Shown here one piece after another: positions 45,201 through 54,030 of a stretch of DNA of 64,000 nt. A model generated the notes under the pieces. It was not told the DNA's origin. It saw nothing but the letters and a program-made list of their open reading frames with translations, and searched no databases. Made by a program: the position numbers and the translations under genes. The stretch spans positions 1-64,000 of the forward strand of contig NZ_JAOCAH010000003.1 of the NCBI RefSeq assembly GCF_029839275.1, given 5' to 3'. The first letter of the stretch is position 1. Each line of letters opens with the position of its first letter. The DNA is from Pseudomonas sp. GD03944. Its GTDB lineage: Bacteria > Pseudomonadota > Gammaproteobacteria > Pseudomonadales > Pseudomonadaceae.

Positions 45201-48200
45201 ATCTTCATCCTCGAAGTGAATGCCGACGGCAGCTACACCTTCACCCTGGAAGGCAAGATCGATCACCCTGAAGGCAACGGCGTCGACAGCGAAACCCTGG
45301 GGGACAGCAGCCTGGCGCTGGACTTCTCCGGCCTGCTGATCGCCAAGGACGGGGATGGCGATCCGCTGGCCGATGCGTTCGAGCCGGGTAGCTTCGTCAT
45401 CGATATCGAAGACGATGTGCCGGTGCAGGCAGGTGAGGAGGGCGATCGCCCGGTCGTGCGCGGTCTGGTGCACGAAGATGCCCTGGGCATGGGCAATGGT
45501 GAAAGCGGCAATGTGCCGACCCAGACCCTGATCGCTACCGGTGGTGCCGGTGCCCTGGATGCCCTGGTCAGCTTCGGTGCCGACGGCAAGGGCGGTTTTG
45601 CCCTGAGCGCCGACACCGGCACGCTGGAAGCCCAGCAGCTGCAATCGAACCAGGTCGACTTGGAGTACGACGTGGTGGTGGATGACATCACCGGTGTCAG
45701 CACCCTGACCGCCACGGCCGGCGGTGCGGACATCTTCACCCTGGTGGTGAACCCGGACGGCAGCTACACCTTCACCCTGAAAGGCCCGATCGATCATCCG
45801 CTCGACAACAGCGATGACAGCGAAACCCTGGGCGCGCTGGGTATCGACTTCTCCGGCCTGCTGATCGCCACCGATGGCGACGGCGACCCCTTGGCCGACC
45901 CGCTGGAGGCGGGCAGTTTCGTCATCGATATCGAGGACGATGTGCCGGTGGCCTGCGATGAAACGGTCAAACCGATCCTCGACGACGAAGGGCTGGACGG
46001 CGGGATCAATGGCGGTCTTGGTGACACCAACGGTGCCGCCACCACCGCCACCGGTACGCTGAATTTCTCGGCCGGCGCCGATGGCCAGCAATCCTTCGAA
46101 CTGACCGGCCCCGACACCCTGGGCAACGAGGCCGTGACCTCGACCTGGGACCCGGATACCAACATGCTGACCATTACCTCGGCAGAGGGCCGTGGTGATT
46201 TGATGACCGTGCAGGTCGATCCGGAAACCGGCGATTACACGGTGAGCCTGCTGCAGGCCTTGCGCCATGAAGAGGGCGGCCACGAGAACAATATCCACCT
46301 CAACATCGGCTACACCGTGACCGACGGCGATGGCGACAGCGCCAGCGCCACCATTCGGGTGAACATCGACGACGACACCCCGACCATCAGCCAGAGCGAC
46401 GTGTCCGACAAGTCCTATGTGACCTTCAAGGGCAGCGACGCCGGTTACGCCAACAGCTACGGCTACTACGTCAAGGGCCCGGATGGTGCCCCGGTGAGCG
46501 GCAAGGTGCTCTGGGCCAACGTGCTGGACCTGGATATCGGCGACCAGGCCAGCCTGGATGGGCTGAACCCGGAAGACGTGGGATTCTTCATCATTCCCGA
46601 TGGTGCCGAGAACGACGGCCTGAGTGACGGCGCCGAGCTGACCTTCGAGTTCGATGGCGGCAAATGGCACGCGGTGCTCGATGGTGTTCGTCTGGAAGGC
46701 GCGGACGGTGCCAATGTGCTGTTCAGCGATGCCACCCTCAACCCGGGCGGCGCTCACCTGCAGGACACCGATCACCCGGGCAACCAGAACTGGGAAGACA
46801 AGACCGACACCTCCGACTTCGACTACAACGACGTCAGCATCTCGGTCACCTGGGGCGGCCAGTTGCAGGTCGATGAAAGCGACTTCGACGTGGACGCCAG
46901 CCGCGATTTCAGCGGGGTGTTCAATGTCGATGCCGGGGCGGACGGGCAGCGCAGCCTGGAGTACGAGCTGACCCTGAAAGGCAGCGAGGACGGTCCGGTG
47001 GATTCGGGCCTGATCGATACGGAAACCGGTGAATCGGTGTTCCTCAGCCTGGTGGGTACCTCGACCATCGAAGGGCGTAACGAGAGCGGCGAACTGGTGT
47101 TCACGGTCAGCGTTGATGACGCCGGTGTGGTGACCCTCGATCAGCTGCGCGCGCTGAAGCACCCGAGCACTGACCCGGACGAGCCGATCGGCCTGGATGC
47201 CAAGCTGATCGGCCTGAAGGCGACTGTTACCGATAACGACGGCGACACGGCCAGCAGCACCCTGGACCTGGGCAAGCTGATCAGCTTCAAGGACGACGGC
47301 CCCACTGCCGAGGACGACACCCCTGACGCCCTGGTCGAAGGCGAGAGTGCCAACGTGGTGTCCGGCAATGTGCTGGACAACGACTCGGCCGGTGCCGACG
47401 GCGGCAAGGCATTCGTTGGCTGGAACGGCTCGCCGGCCAACACCGCGGCCATCGCCGAGCTGAGCAAGTACGGCACCCTGGTGCTGAACCCGGCCACGGG
47501 CGAATACAGCTTCACCCTGAACAACGATGACCCGGACACCCTGGGCCTGGCCGAAGGGGAGACCGTCAGCGAGCGCGTTCAGTACACGATGAAGGATGCC
47601 GACGGCGATATTTCCACGGCGTACCTGACCATCAGCATCACCGGTACCAACAACGGCATCACCCTGGAGGGCCTGGACGTCAACGGTGGCGAAGTCACGG
47701 TCGACGAGCAGCACCTGCCGAATGGCTCCGCGCCGGATGACGGCGCCCTGACCCAGACCGGCAGCTTCAGCTTCGAGTCGCCGGACGGGCTCGACACCCT
47801 CACGATCGACGGCGTGGCGTTCACCTTCGCCCAGTTGCAGGGCGCAACGGAAGGTGCGCCGCTGGTCATCGAAAGCGCAGGTGGTGTGCTAAATATCACC
47901 GGCTTCACCGGGACCGCCAGCGGCGGCACGGTGAGCTATGCCTACACCCTGGAGAATGCCGTCGGCCATGATGCCGTGCAGGGGCCGAACACCCTCACCG
48001 AGCAGTTCGAGGTGGTGGTCACCGACCGCGATGGCGACAGCGCAACGGGCACTATCGACGTCAACATCGTCGATGACGTACCGGACGCCAAGGACAACAA
48101 GGTGTGCATCGAAGGCACCGGCCTGCCACCGTACAACCTGACCCTGGTGCTCGACTCGTCGGGCAGCATGGATGACATCGTCAAGGCTGACCTGGATGGC

Positions 48201-51200
48201 AATGGCACTCCGGAAAACGTCACGCGCCTGGATGTGGCCAAGGCTGCGCTGGTCAACCTGATCAACAGCTACATCGCCCTGGGCGTGCCGCTGAACTTCA
48301 AGGTGATCGATTTCGACAGCAGTGCGCGCCTGGTCTACGAAGGCACGGACCCGGCCGCGGCGAAGGCGGCCATCAATGCCATGACCGAAGGCGGTAACAC
48401 CAACTACGACGCGGCGCTGGACCTGGCCCGTGACGAGCTGGAGCAAGACCTGGCCAACTCGGACCTGGATGACTACGAGAACCGCCTGTACTTCCTGTCC
48501 GATGGCGAGCCCTACCCGTCGGGCAACGGCGCACCGGCCAGCTGGCAGGACTTCGTCGATGACAAGGATATCGACGTGATTACCGTGGGTATCCAGATCC
48601 CGACTGGCGGAAACGCCGAAAACGCCCTGGAGGCCGTGGGCAATGACGGTGACTCGGTGATCGTGGTGACGGACCCGAACCAACTGTCGGCCACCCTGGA
48701 CGACACGGTGCCGGATGGTGTGACGGGCAACGTGATCAGCGACGTGGGCACCGAGGGGGCGGATGTCGCGGGTGCCGACGGCGCGCTCAGCGTGATCTCG
48801 GTCACCTACCTGGATGCGGACGGCAACTCGCAGACCGTCGACGTGCCGGCGGGTGGCACGACCGGCCCGCTGGAAACCTTCCTGGGCGGCACGCTGACCA
48901 TGTCCAGCGACGGCACCTACACCTACCAGGCGCCGGCGAATGTCACCGGCGACAGCGAGGATGTCTTCACCTACACCGTGAAGGATGCCGACGGCGACAC
49001 CGACAGCGCCAACCTGACCATATGCATCAAGGACAGCGTGCCGGTGGCCAAGGACAACGAGGCCAGCGTCGTGGAAAGCGGCCTGCCGCCGTTCAACCTG
49101 ACCCTGGTGCTGGACTCCTCGGGCAGCATGGATGACATCGTCAAGGCTGACCTCGATGGTGACGGCAAGAAAGAGGACGTCACGCGCCTGGACGTGGCCA
49201 AGGTCGCCCTGGTCAACCTGATCAACAGCTACATCGCCCTGGGCGTGCCGCTGAACTTCAAGGTGATCGATTTCGACAGCGGTGCCCGCCTGGTGTACGA
49301 AGGCACGGACCCGGTGGCGGCGAAAAATGCCATCGACGGCATGGCGGAGGGCGGCAACACCAGCTACAGCAATGCCCTGGCCCTGGCCCGTGACGAGCTG
49401 GAAGACGATCTGGACAACCCGGACCTGGACGACTACGAGAACCGCCTGTACTTCCTGTCCGACGGTGAACCCTATCCGTCCGGCAACGGCGCGCCGTCCG
49501 GATGGCAGAACTTCGTCGACAGCAACGACATCGACGTGATTGCCGTGGGCATCCAGATTCCGAGCAACGGCACGGCCGCGACCGAACTGGGCAAGGTGGG
49601 CAACGCCGGCGACACGGTGATCGTGGTGCAGGACCCGAACGAGCTGTCGGCCACCCTGGGCGAAACGGTGCCGGATTCGCTGGAGGGCAACGTCATCACC
49701 GATGCCGGCCCCGATGGCGTGGACGACCCGGGCACCGACGGCCCGATCAGCGTGGTGTTCGTCAGCTACACCGACGAAAATGGCGATGAAGTCACCGTGG
49801 GCGTGCCGGAAGGCGGCTCCACCGGGCCGCTGACCACGCAACTGGGCGGCACCCTGGTGATCGCCAGTGACGGCAGTTACACCTACTCGGCGCCGAGCAG
49901 CGCTCCAGCCGGGGCGGTGGACGTGTTCCGCTACACCATCGCCGACCGCGATGGCGATACGTCGAGCGCCGACCTGACGATCACCATCGAAGACGGCGGC
50001 CCCGTGGCCAAGGACGACATGGCACAGGCTCAGGAGGGTTACTGGACGCTGAGCGGCAACTCCACCTACACCGCGCAGTACGCGGTGCATGGCGGCGGAC
50101 CGACCACCAACGTCAACATCGGTGACATCGACAACGCCCCTAACATGGGCCAGAAGTCCTCCCAGTCCAGCACCTTCACCGTGAACGCTAATGCTGGTGC
50201 GCCGGCGCAGGTGATCTTCAGCGCGTCCACCGGCAACTGGAATTCGGCGGACCGCTGGGATGCCGAGCTGTTCCGGGTGGGGGACAGCAACCCGGTCGCG
50301 CAATTGCTGAACCAGACCGGCAACCGGAGCAACGCCAGCTTCGATTCGATCACCCAGTCGGGCCAGTACTACGTCAAGTTCACGGTGCGCGACAATTCGG
50401 GCAGCACCTCCTTCCCGGGCAACCTGTCCGGGCGGGCGGACCTGGACATCACCAAGCTGCAGTACACCAACCCGCTGCAGAACGTCAGCGTGACGGCGCC
50501 AGGCGTGGTCTGGGTCGCAGCGCTGATGGCATCCGGCAACGTGCTGAGCAACGACAACCCGGGGCCGGATGGCGGCGTATCGGTGACCGGTGTCAACGGG
50601 CAGGACATGGAGGCGGGCGGGCTGACCCTGGTGGGCCAGTACGGCACCCTCTATATCGCGGCGAATGGTGCCTACACCTACATCCCGCTGACGGGCGATC
50701 TTCCGTCGGGGGCGTCGGACAGCTTCACCTACGACATCGTCGACGCCGATGGCAGCACGGACAGCGCGGTGCTGACGGTCGGCATCAAGGACACCCAGTA
50801 CAGCAGCACGGGCACCAGCGGCAATAACCTGGTGGGCGGCAACGAGGGCAACAACAGCCTGGATGGTCTTGCTGGCAATGACGTGGTCTACGGCGGGGCC
50901 GGCAACGACACCCTCCATGGCGGCAACGGCAACGATAACCTGATGGGCGGCGAGGGCGACGACATCCTGTATGGGGGCGCCAACGACGATGTGCTCAACG
51001 GCGGGGCCGGCAACGACAAGCTGTACGGCGGTGCTGGCAACGACTGGCTGATCGGCGGGGAGGGCGAAGACATCTTCATCTGGGGCGCGGGCGAGACCGG
51101 CATCGACGTGGTCGCCGACTTCCAGACCGGCCCCAATGGCGATGCGCTGGACCTGTCTGCGCTGCTGACGGGCGAGAACGCCGGGAACCTGGAGTCCTAC

Positions 51201-51383
51201 CTGACCTTCTCGTTCGGCCCGTCCACCACCATCGTGGCGGACAGCAACGGTGCCTCGAACGGCGGCAACATCCAGACCATCGTGCTCGACGGCGTCGACC
51301 TCGGCGCCGTGTACGGCTCGACCAATGCCGGGGATGTAATTGCCGGCATGCTCAATGATGGCTCTTTGGTGGTGAACGCCTAA
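42282..51383 (+). CDS. lapA: Giant LapA-like RTX surface adhesin
   Basis: This 3033-residue, highly acidic, cysteine-poor adhesin is secreted by the adjacent LapBCE. From the N-terminus: a retention module (residues 1-115), a LapG cleavage motif TAAG (118-121), a glycine-rich linker, an immunoglobulin-like domain, five repeats of about 179 residues (about 340-1225), a DUF4114-like domain (about 1370-1530, DFDYNDV), VCBS/cadherin-like repeats, two nearly identical vWA domains with DSSGS MIDAS motifs (D1958 and D2278), a beta domain, RTX nonapeptides (about 2845-2935) and a C-terminal secretion signal. It mediates surface attachment and biofilm formation. The ATG at 42282 has AAGGA upstream and begins MATSIGVVSQ, typical of LapA N-termini. 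Confidence 0.93.
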   Translation: MATSIGVVSQVVGEVFAVAGDGTRRPLVEGDRVFAGEQLVTGAAGAVAVNLGNGQQLTLGRDSSVNLTVQMLAQNPDNTVGAQDAAPVAPSANDLTDVEQLQAAIEAGADPTMAGEATAAGPGAGGGAGGVGGGHSFVLLDAVGGAIDPVIGFPTAGFNTPVEFPDPDPVFTDDPQPFVDGIPTGGTASNAVDEDGLPDGIAGGVNDAAGEDVEVSGSLGYSFGPDGIGSFAWSTAGLDDLGVTSGGMPLTYTVSDDGLTLTAFAGDSVVFTLQVTNIATGEYTFTLEAPIDHAAPSEGGSDENDLDFPFGYTITDGNGTPASGSLTLTVNDDSPAQQEGERPVVRELVHEDALADGNGEDTDPAQTTTVSAPAGTLSALVNFGADGPGGISLSGSEAALQSLYDLGLTSGEVDLEYSVVVDPETGVSTLTAMAGDAPIFTLEVSPDGSYTFTLEGKIDHPEDDGVDSETLGDSSIALDFSALLVATDYDGDTLEGGFGEGSFVIDIEDDVPVQTGSAGDRPVVHGLVHEDALDDGNGEDTDPAQTLVAEGGPGSLDALVSFGADGRGGFALSTDTGTLEALLLESGGVPLVYSVVVDEVTGISTLTATAGEGGAPVFTLEVNTDGSYTFTLEGKIDHPEGDGVDGETLGDSSLALDFSGLLIATDGDGDPLADGFDEGTFVIDIEDDVPVQTGGAGDRPVVTGLVHEDALGDGNGEDTDPAQTLVVEGGPGTLDALVSFGADGRGGFALSADTGTLEALLLESGGVPLVYTVVVDEVSGISTLTATAGEGGAPVFTLEVNTDGSYTFTLEGKIDHPEDDGVDSETLGDSSLALDFSGMLIATDGDGDPILDGFDEGTFVIDIEDDVPVQSGTPGDRPVVTGLVHEDALGTGNGESGNVPTQTLVATGGIGALDALVSFGADGRGSFELSEDTSSLEGLNLESGGVPLVYSVVVDPDTGISTLTATAGVDGPEIFILEVNADGSYTFTLEGKIDHPEGNGVDSETLGDSSLALDFSGLLIAKDGDGDPLADAFEPGSFVIDIEDDVPVQAGEEGDRPVVRGLVHEDALGMGNGESGNVPTQTLIATGGAGALDALVSFGADGKGGFALSADTGTLEAQQLQSNQVDLEYDVVVDDITGVSTLTATAGGADIFTLVVNPDGSYTFTLKGPIDHPLDNSDDSETLGALGIDFSGLLIATDGDGDPLADPLEAGSFVIDIEDDVPVACDETVKPILDDEGLDGGINGGLGDTNGAATTATGTLNFSAGADGQQSFELTGPDTLGNEAVTSTWDPDTNMLTITSAEGRGDLMTVQVDPETGDYTVSLLQALRHEEGGHENNIHLNIGYTVTDGDGDSASATIRVNIDDDTPTISQSDVSDKSYVTFKGSDAGYANSYGYYVKGPDGAPVSGKVLWANVLDLDIGDQASLDGLNPEDVGFFIIPDGAENDGLSDGAELTFEFDGGKWHAVLDGVRLEGADGANVLFSDATLNPGGAHLQDTDHPGNQNWEDKTDTSDFDYNDVSISVTWGGQLQVDESDFDVDASRDFSGVFNVDAGADGQRSLEYELTLKGSEDGPVDSGLIDTETGESVFLSLVGTSTIEGRNESGELVFTVSVDDAGVVTLDQLRALKHPSTDPDEPIGLDAKLIGLKATVTDNDGDTASSTLDLGKLISFKDDGPTAEDDTPDALVEGESANVVSGNVLDNDSAGADGGKAFVGWNGSPANTAAIAELSKYGTLVLNPATGEYSFTLNNDDPDTLGLAEGETVSERVQYTMKDADGDISTAYLTISITGTNNGITLEGLDVNGGEVTVDEQHLPNGSAPDDGALTQTGSFSFESPDGLDTLTIDGVAFTFAQLQGATEGAPLVIESAGGVLNITGFTGTASGGTVSYAYTLENAVGHDAVQGPNTLTEQFEVVVTDRDGDSATGTIDVNIVDDVPDAKDNKVCIEGTGLPPYNLTLVLDSSGSMDDIVKADLDGNGTPENVTRLDVAKAALVNLINSYIALGVPLNFKVIDFDSSARLVYEGTDPAAAKAAINAMTEGGNTNYDAALDLARDELEQDLANSDLDDYENRLYFLSDGEPYPSGNGAPASWQDFVDDKDIDVITVGIQIPTGGNAENALEAVGNDGDSVIVVTDPNQLSATLDDTVPDGVTGNVISDVGTEGADVAGADGALSVISVTYLDADGNSQTVDVPAGGTTGPLETFLGGTLTMSSDGTYTYQAPANVTGDSEDVFTYTVKDADGDTDSANLTICIKDSVPVAKDNEASVVESGLPPFNLTLVLDSSGSMDDIVKADLDGDGKKEDVTRLDVAKVALVNLINSYIALGVPLNFKVIDFDSGARLVYEGTDPVAAKNAIDGMAEGGNTSYSNALALARDELEDDLDNPDLDDYENRLYFLSDGEPYPSGNGAPSGWQNFVDSNDIDVIAVGIQIPSNGTAATELGKVGNAGDTVIVVQDPNELSATLGETVPDSLEGNVITDAGPDGVDDPGTDGPISVVFVSYTDENGDEVTVGVPEGGSTGPLTTQLGGTLVIASDGSYTYSAPSSAPAGAVDVFRYTIADRDGDTSSADLTITIEDGGPVAKDDMAQAQEGYWTLSGNSTYTAQYAVHGGGPTTNVNIGDIDNAPNMGQKSSQSSTFTVNANAGAPAQVIFSASTGNWNSADRWDAELFRVGDSNPVAQLLNQTGNRSNASFDSITQSGQYYVKFTVRDNSGSTSFPGNLSGRADLDITKLQYTNPLQNVSVTAPGVVWVAALMASGNVLSNDNPGPDGGVSVTGVNGQDMEAGGLTLVGQYGTLYIAANGAYTYIPLTGDLPSGASDSFTYDIVDADGSTDSAVLTVGIKDTQYSSTGTSGNNLVGGNEGNNSLDGLAGNDVVYGGAGNDTLHGGNGNDNLMGGEGDDILYGGANDDVLNGGAGNDKLYGGAGNDWLIGGEGEDIFIWGAGETGIDVVADFQTGPNGDALDLSALLTGENAGNLESYLTFSFGPSTTIVADSNGASNGGNIQTIVLDGVDLGAVYGSTNAGDVIAGMLNDGSLVVNA
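42633..42644 (+). other. Predicted LapG cleavage site in LapA
   Basis: The codons encode T118-A-A-G121. In P. fluorescens LapA, LapG cuts between the two alanines of a TAAG motif just after the retention module. Here it sits at the same kind of place, between the structured N-terminus and a glycine-rich linker. Confidence 0.85.
43302..45954 (+). repeat. Five tandem T1SS-143-type repeats in LapA
   Basis: Each unit starts near the motif RPVV..LVHEDAL and ends near FVIDIEDDVPV. The VHEDAL codons start at 43326, 43863, 44397, 44931 and 45468, giving unit lengths of 537, 534, 534 and 537 bases. Units 2 and 3 are the most alike, so recent duplication or gene conversion is likely. Copy number may vary between strains. 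Confidence 0.9.
48132..49680 (+). repeat. Tandem duplicate vWA domains in LapA
   Basis: Two von Willebrand factor A domains are encoded exactly 960 bases apart (MIDAS aspartate codons at 48153 and 49113). Long stretches are nearly identical in DNA, for example the codons for NLINSYIALGVPLNFKVIDFDS. Both keep DSSGS and the downstream SDGEPYPSG, so both should bind a divalent metal. Confidence 0.9.
50811..51082 (+). repeat. RTX nonapeptide calcium-binding array of LapA
   Basis: About nine GGxGxDxLx-type repeats (GGAGNDTLHGGNGNDNL and so on) form a calcium-binding beta-roll that folds once it is outside the cell. They stand before the secretion signal at the C-terminus. Confidence 0.92.
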
Positions 51384-51400
51384 GCTCTATGGCAAGAGCA

Positions 51401-51432
51401 GCCCGCCAACCGCAAGGCTGGCGGGCTTTTTT
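51401..51432 (+). terminator. Rho-independent terminator after lapA
   Basis: An 8-bp stem (GCCCGCCA with TGGCGGGC) with a 10-base loop is followed by six T. It begins 18 bases after the lapA stop. Confidence 0.93.
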
Positions 51433-51484
51433 ATGCCCCGTTGCCCTGCATGGCACGGGGCTCGGGCAGATGCAGGAGGCAGTC

Positions 51485-51820
51485 ATGCTTTATGTGCAGC
51501 GCGATGAGAAGAACCGGATTCTGCGGGTCGAGTACGAACCCTTTGCGGCCATGAGCCAGACCCTGCCGCCGGACGACCCCGACGTGCAGGCCTGGCTGGC
51601 CACCCACGCCCTGCACAACCACCTGGCGGCCCTGCAGCATTCCGACCTGGAACTGGTGCGGGTGCTCGAAGACCTGGTCTCGGTACTCGTGCACCGCGGC
51701 GTCATCCGCTACACCGACCTCCCCGAAGCCGCCCGCCGCAAACTCCACCAACGCGCCGAAACCCGCGCCGAACTGGAAGGCCTGGGCGGTTTACTGGACG
51801 ACGAGCCGCGGTTGGTCTGA
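51485..51820 (+). CDS. Conserved 111-residue protein between lapA and lapD
   Basis: The protein begins MLYVQRDEKNRILRVEYEPFAAMSQ. The first 30 residues look like a small beta unit and the rest is helical (ATHALHNHLAALQHSDLELVRVLEDLV). It has no signal or membrane segment. An AGGAGG site lies 5 bases before the ATG at 51485. I recall similar Pseudomonas proteins carrying a doubtful 'tryptophan synthase subunit beta-like' label; nothing here supports that activity. It follows the lapA terminator, so it has its own promoter. Confidence 0.8.
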   Translation: MLYVQRDEKNRILRVEYEPFAAMSQTLPPDDPDVQAWLATHALHNHLAALQHSDLELVRVLEDLVSVLVHRGVIRYTDLPEAARRKLHQRAETRAELEGLGGLLDDEPRLV

Positions 51821-51866
51821 GCCATCGCCGAAAGCGCTTGGGGCACGTTCGCAGGGGGGGGCACAG

Positions 51867-52045
51867 CGCGAACTGGTTCACCACGGGCCTGTATCGCTGG
51901 GGACGCGGAGCGTCCCGGGAGGCATTCCCACGCGGAGCGTGGGAACGATCAGTGTGCGAGGTCGAGGCCGCTTGCGCTGTTCGTAGGGTGGACAACGCGA
52001 AGCTTGTCCACCACGGGCCTGTAACGCTGGGGACGCGGAGCGTCC
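51867..52045. repeat. Intergenic direct repeats with GGACGC-GGA-GCGTCC hairpins
   Basis: Two copies of a unit of about 50 bases (51867-51915 and 51996-52045) share CCACGGGCCTGTA and CGCTGGGGACGCGGAGCGTCC-type sequence. Each ends in the small hairpin GGACGC-GGA-GCGTCC. Between them is a related hairpin, TTCCCACGC-GGA-GCGTGGGAA (51925-51945). Such elements are common between Pseudomonas genes. No gene lies in this spacer between the convergent small gene and lapD. Confidence 0.85.
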
Positions 52046-52074
52046 GGGATCGATCGAACCAGGCCGTGCCGTAA

Positions 52075-54021
52075 TCACTCCTGCCACGGCGCCGGTGCAC
52101 CGATCAGGCGGCCCATGGCGCCGTGGATGCCGAGTTCGTCGAGGGTGGTCAGTTCGCCTTCGGTTTCGACCATTTCCGCGATCAGCGGCAGGTCGATGCT
52201 GTTGGTGGCGCGGAAGATCGCTTCGATGAACAGGCGCTTGTCGCTTTCCTGGTCGATAGCGCGGATGTAGGTGCCGTCGATTTTCAGGTAGGCCAGGCCC
52301 AGGTGGGTGAGGTTGCCGATCAGGCTGAAACGCCCGCCGAAGTGCTGCAGGCCGAGGCCGTAGCCGGCGGCGCGGATCGACTGGCTCAGGGCTTCCAATT
52401 CGGCCGGCGGCGGCAGGTGGCGTTCGTCCACTTCCAGGGTCAGCCATTGCGCCTGTTGCGGGTGCTGTTTCAGGCAGTCGATCAGTTTCGCCAGGCTAGC
52501 CGGTTCGCGCAGGGTGGCGGCGGACAGGCTCAGCGCCAGCGGTTGCGGGTGCTCGGCGAGGTGCGCCAGGCAGTGTTCGAGCATGGCCAGGTCGAAGCGC
52601 GGGGCCCAGCCCAGGCGTTCGACCCAGGGCAGGAAACGCCCGGCGGCGATGGTTTCGCCCTGCGGGTCGCGCAGGCGGGCGAGCACCTTGTGGTGCAGCG
52701 GCGTCGTGGGCCTGGCGCAGGTGACCACCGGCTGGAAGTACAACTGGATCTGGTGGCGGGTGAGGGCGTCGTCGATCCAGGTGCTCCAGTCGTGCAGGCC
52801 GTTGCTGGCCTGGCCGTTGAAATCGTCCTGACGCGCCCACGGGCGGCTCGGGTCGCTCTGCGCCTCGGCCAGGGCCTGGTCGGCGCGACCGATGACCTGG
52901 GCGCTGGCTTCGCCGGGGCGGAAGGCGGCGATGCCCAGGTGGGCCACCGGGGTGCAGTCGCTGGCGCCGGTCTGCCGCAGGCTTTCCAGCCCTTCCAGCA
53001 GGGCCTCGACCAGGTGCTCGACATCCTCCCGGGCCAGTCCGGGGGCGAGCAGGGTGAATTCGCCGCCGCGGCTGCGCGCCGCCAGCCAGTCGGAGCGGCC
53101 GGGCTGGGCCAGCAGGCGAGTGAGCAGCTCGCCGATCGCCGCGATCAGGGCATCGGTGCGCTGCCCGCCAAGGCGCTGGTTCAGCCCGCCCAGGTCGTTG
53201 ACGCGCAGCAGCAGCAGGTAGCCTGTGGTGCTTTGTTCGGTGACCAGCAGGTGGTTGGCCAGTTTGATGTCGAACAGGCGCCGGTTGCCCAACCCCGTCA
53301 GGCTGTCCTGGTAGGCCTCTTCACGCAGTTTCTCGCTGCGCGCGGCTTCCTCGGCGAACAACGTCTTGAGCTTTTCCACCATCTGGTTCATGGCCATGAC
53401 CACGCGTTTCAGCTCGGCGGTGCGCGGCACCTTGGGCAGGGTCAGGAACTCGCGGCGGCTGATGGCCTGGGCCTGCTGGACCATGGTGTCGAGGGGGCGC
53501 AGCTGGCTGCGCAGCAACCAGCCGCCGAGGATCGCGCTGACCAGCCCGCACAGCAGCAGCCAGGCCAGGCTGCCCAGGGCGCTGCCCCACAGCCGCGCCA
53601 GGGCGAACTGCGGATGGCTGAGCACTTCGACCCGCGCGGCCTGGTCCCAGCCGCGCATGATCAGCGCGTCGCCGCCCTGGGGATGGATGTCGACCAGTTC
53701 GGCGAACCAGTCGGGCACGGTGTCCGAGTCGCTGCCGGTCTGGCGTTCGACGATCACCGCGTCGTCGGGAATGCGCACCACGCGGATGCTGGTGAAGTAG
53801 CCGCTGTCGAAGATCGAGCTGACCATCAGCTCGACCATCGCCGGGTCGTCGATGTGCGGCGTCAGCGACAGCCCCAGGGCAGTGGCCGCGTCCTGGGCGT
53901 GGGAGCGCAGCTGGCTGAGCAACTGCTCGCGCGAACTCTCCACGCTGGCGATGAAACTGCCGGTAAAGGCCACCACCAGGAACAGGCAGATGGCGAGGAA
54001 CAGCTGTTTGAGTAACGACAT
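52075..54021 (-). CDS. lapD: Cyclic-di-GMP receptor controlling LapA retention
   Basis: This 648-residue inner-membrane receptor has a first membrane segment (about 5-25), a periplasmic domain with the LapG-binding tryptophan region (G124-W125), a second membrane segment (about 148-170) and a HAMP domain (about 170-222). A degenerate GGDEF domain (RGGEF, 318-322) and a degenerate EAL domain (KVLAR, 445-449) follow. The altered motifs mean it binds c-di-GMP but neither makes nor degrades it. Binding transmits outward and sequesters LapG. AGGAG stands 7 bases before the ATG. It is encoded 9 bases after lapG. Confidence 0.96.
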   Translation of the reverse strand: MSLLKQLFLAICLFLVVAFTGSFIASVESSREQLLSQLRSHAQDAATALGLSLTPHIDDPAMVELMVSSIFDSGYFTSIRVVRIPDDAVIVERQTGSDSDTVPDWFAELVDIHPQGGDALIMRGWDQAARVEVLSHPQFALARLWGSALGSLAWLLLCGLVSAILGGWLLRSQLRPLDTMVQQAQAISRREFLTLPKVPRTAELKRVVMAMNQMVEKLKTLFAEEAARSEKLREEAYQDSLTGLGNRRLFDIKLANHLLVTEQSTTGYLLLLRVNDLGGLNQRLGGQRTDALIAAIGELLTRLLAQPGRSDWLAARSRGGEFTLLAPGLAREDVEHLVEALLEGLESLRQTGASDCTPVAHLGIAAFRPGEASAQVIGRADQALAEAQSDPSRPWARQDDFNGQASNGLHDWSTWIDDALTRHQIQLYFQPVVTCARPTTPLHHKVLARLRDPQGETIAAGRFLPWVERLGWAPRFDLAMLEHCLAHLAEHPQPLALSLSAATLREPASLAKLIDCLKQHPQQAQWLTLEVDERHLPPPAELEALSQSIRAAGYGLGLQHFGGRFSLIGNLTHLGLAYLKIDGTYIRAIDQESDKRLFIEAIFRATNSIDLPLIAEMVETEGELTTLDELGIHGAMGRLIGAPAPWQE

Positions 54022-54030
54022 AGAGGTCTC

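Noticed and set aside
43302-45954. Regularly spaced repeats considered as a CRISPR-like array
   Set aside because: The units are about 535 bases, fully coding and protein-level repeats.
44454-47714. Minus-strand open frame of 1086 codons opposite lapA, with others at 42291-44402 and 47889-50918
   Set aside because: They lie opposite a clear adhesin gene, repeat with its units and show the composition expected of a high-GC antisense frame. The repeated DNA keeps them open.
52123-54015. Plus-strand open frame opposite lapD
   Set aside because: LapD on the minus strand has all expected domains, and the antisense frame has no recognisable motif or start site.
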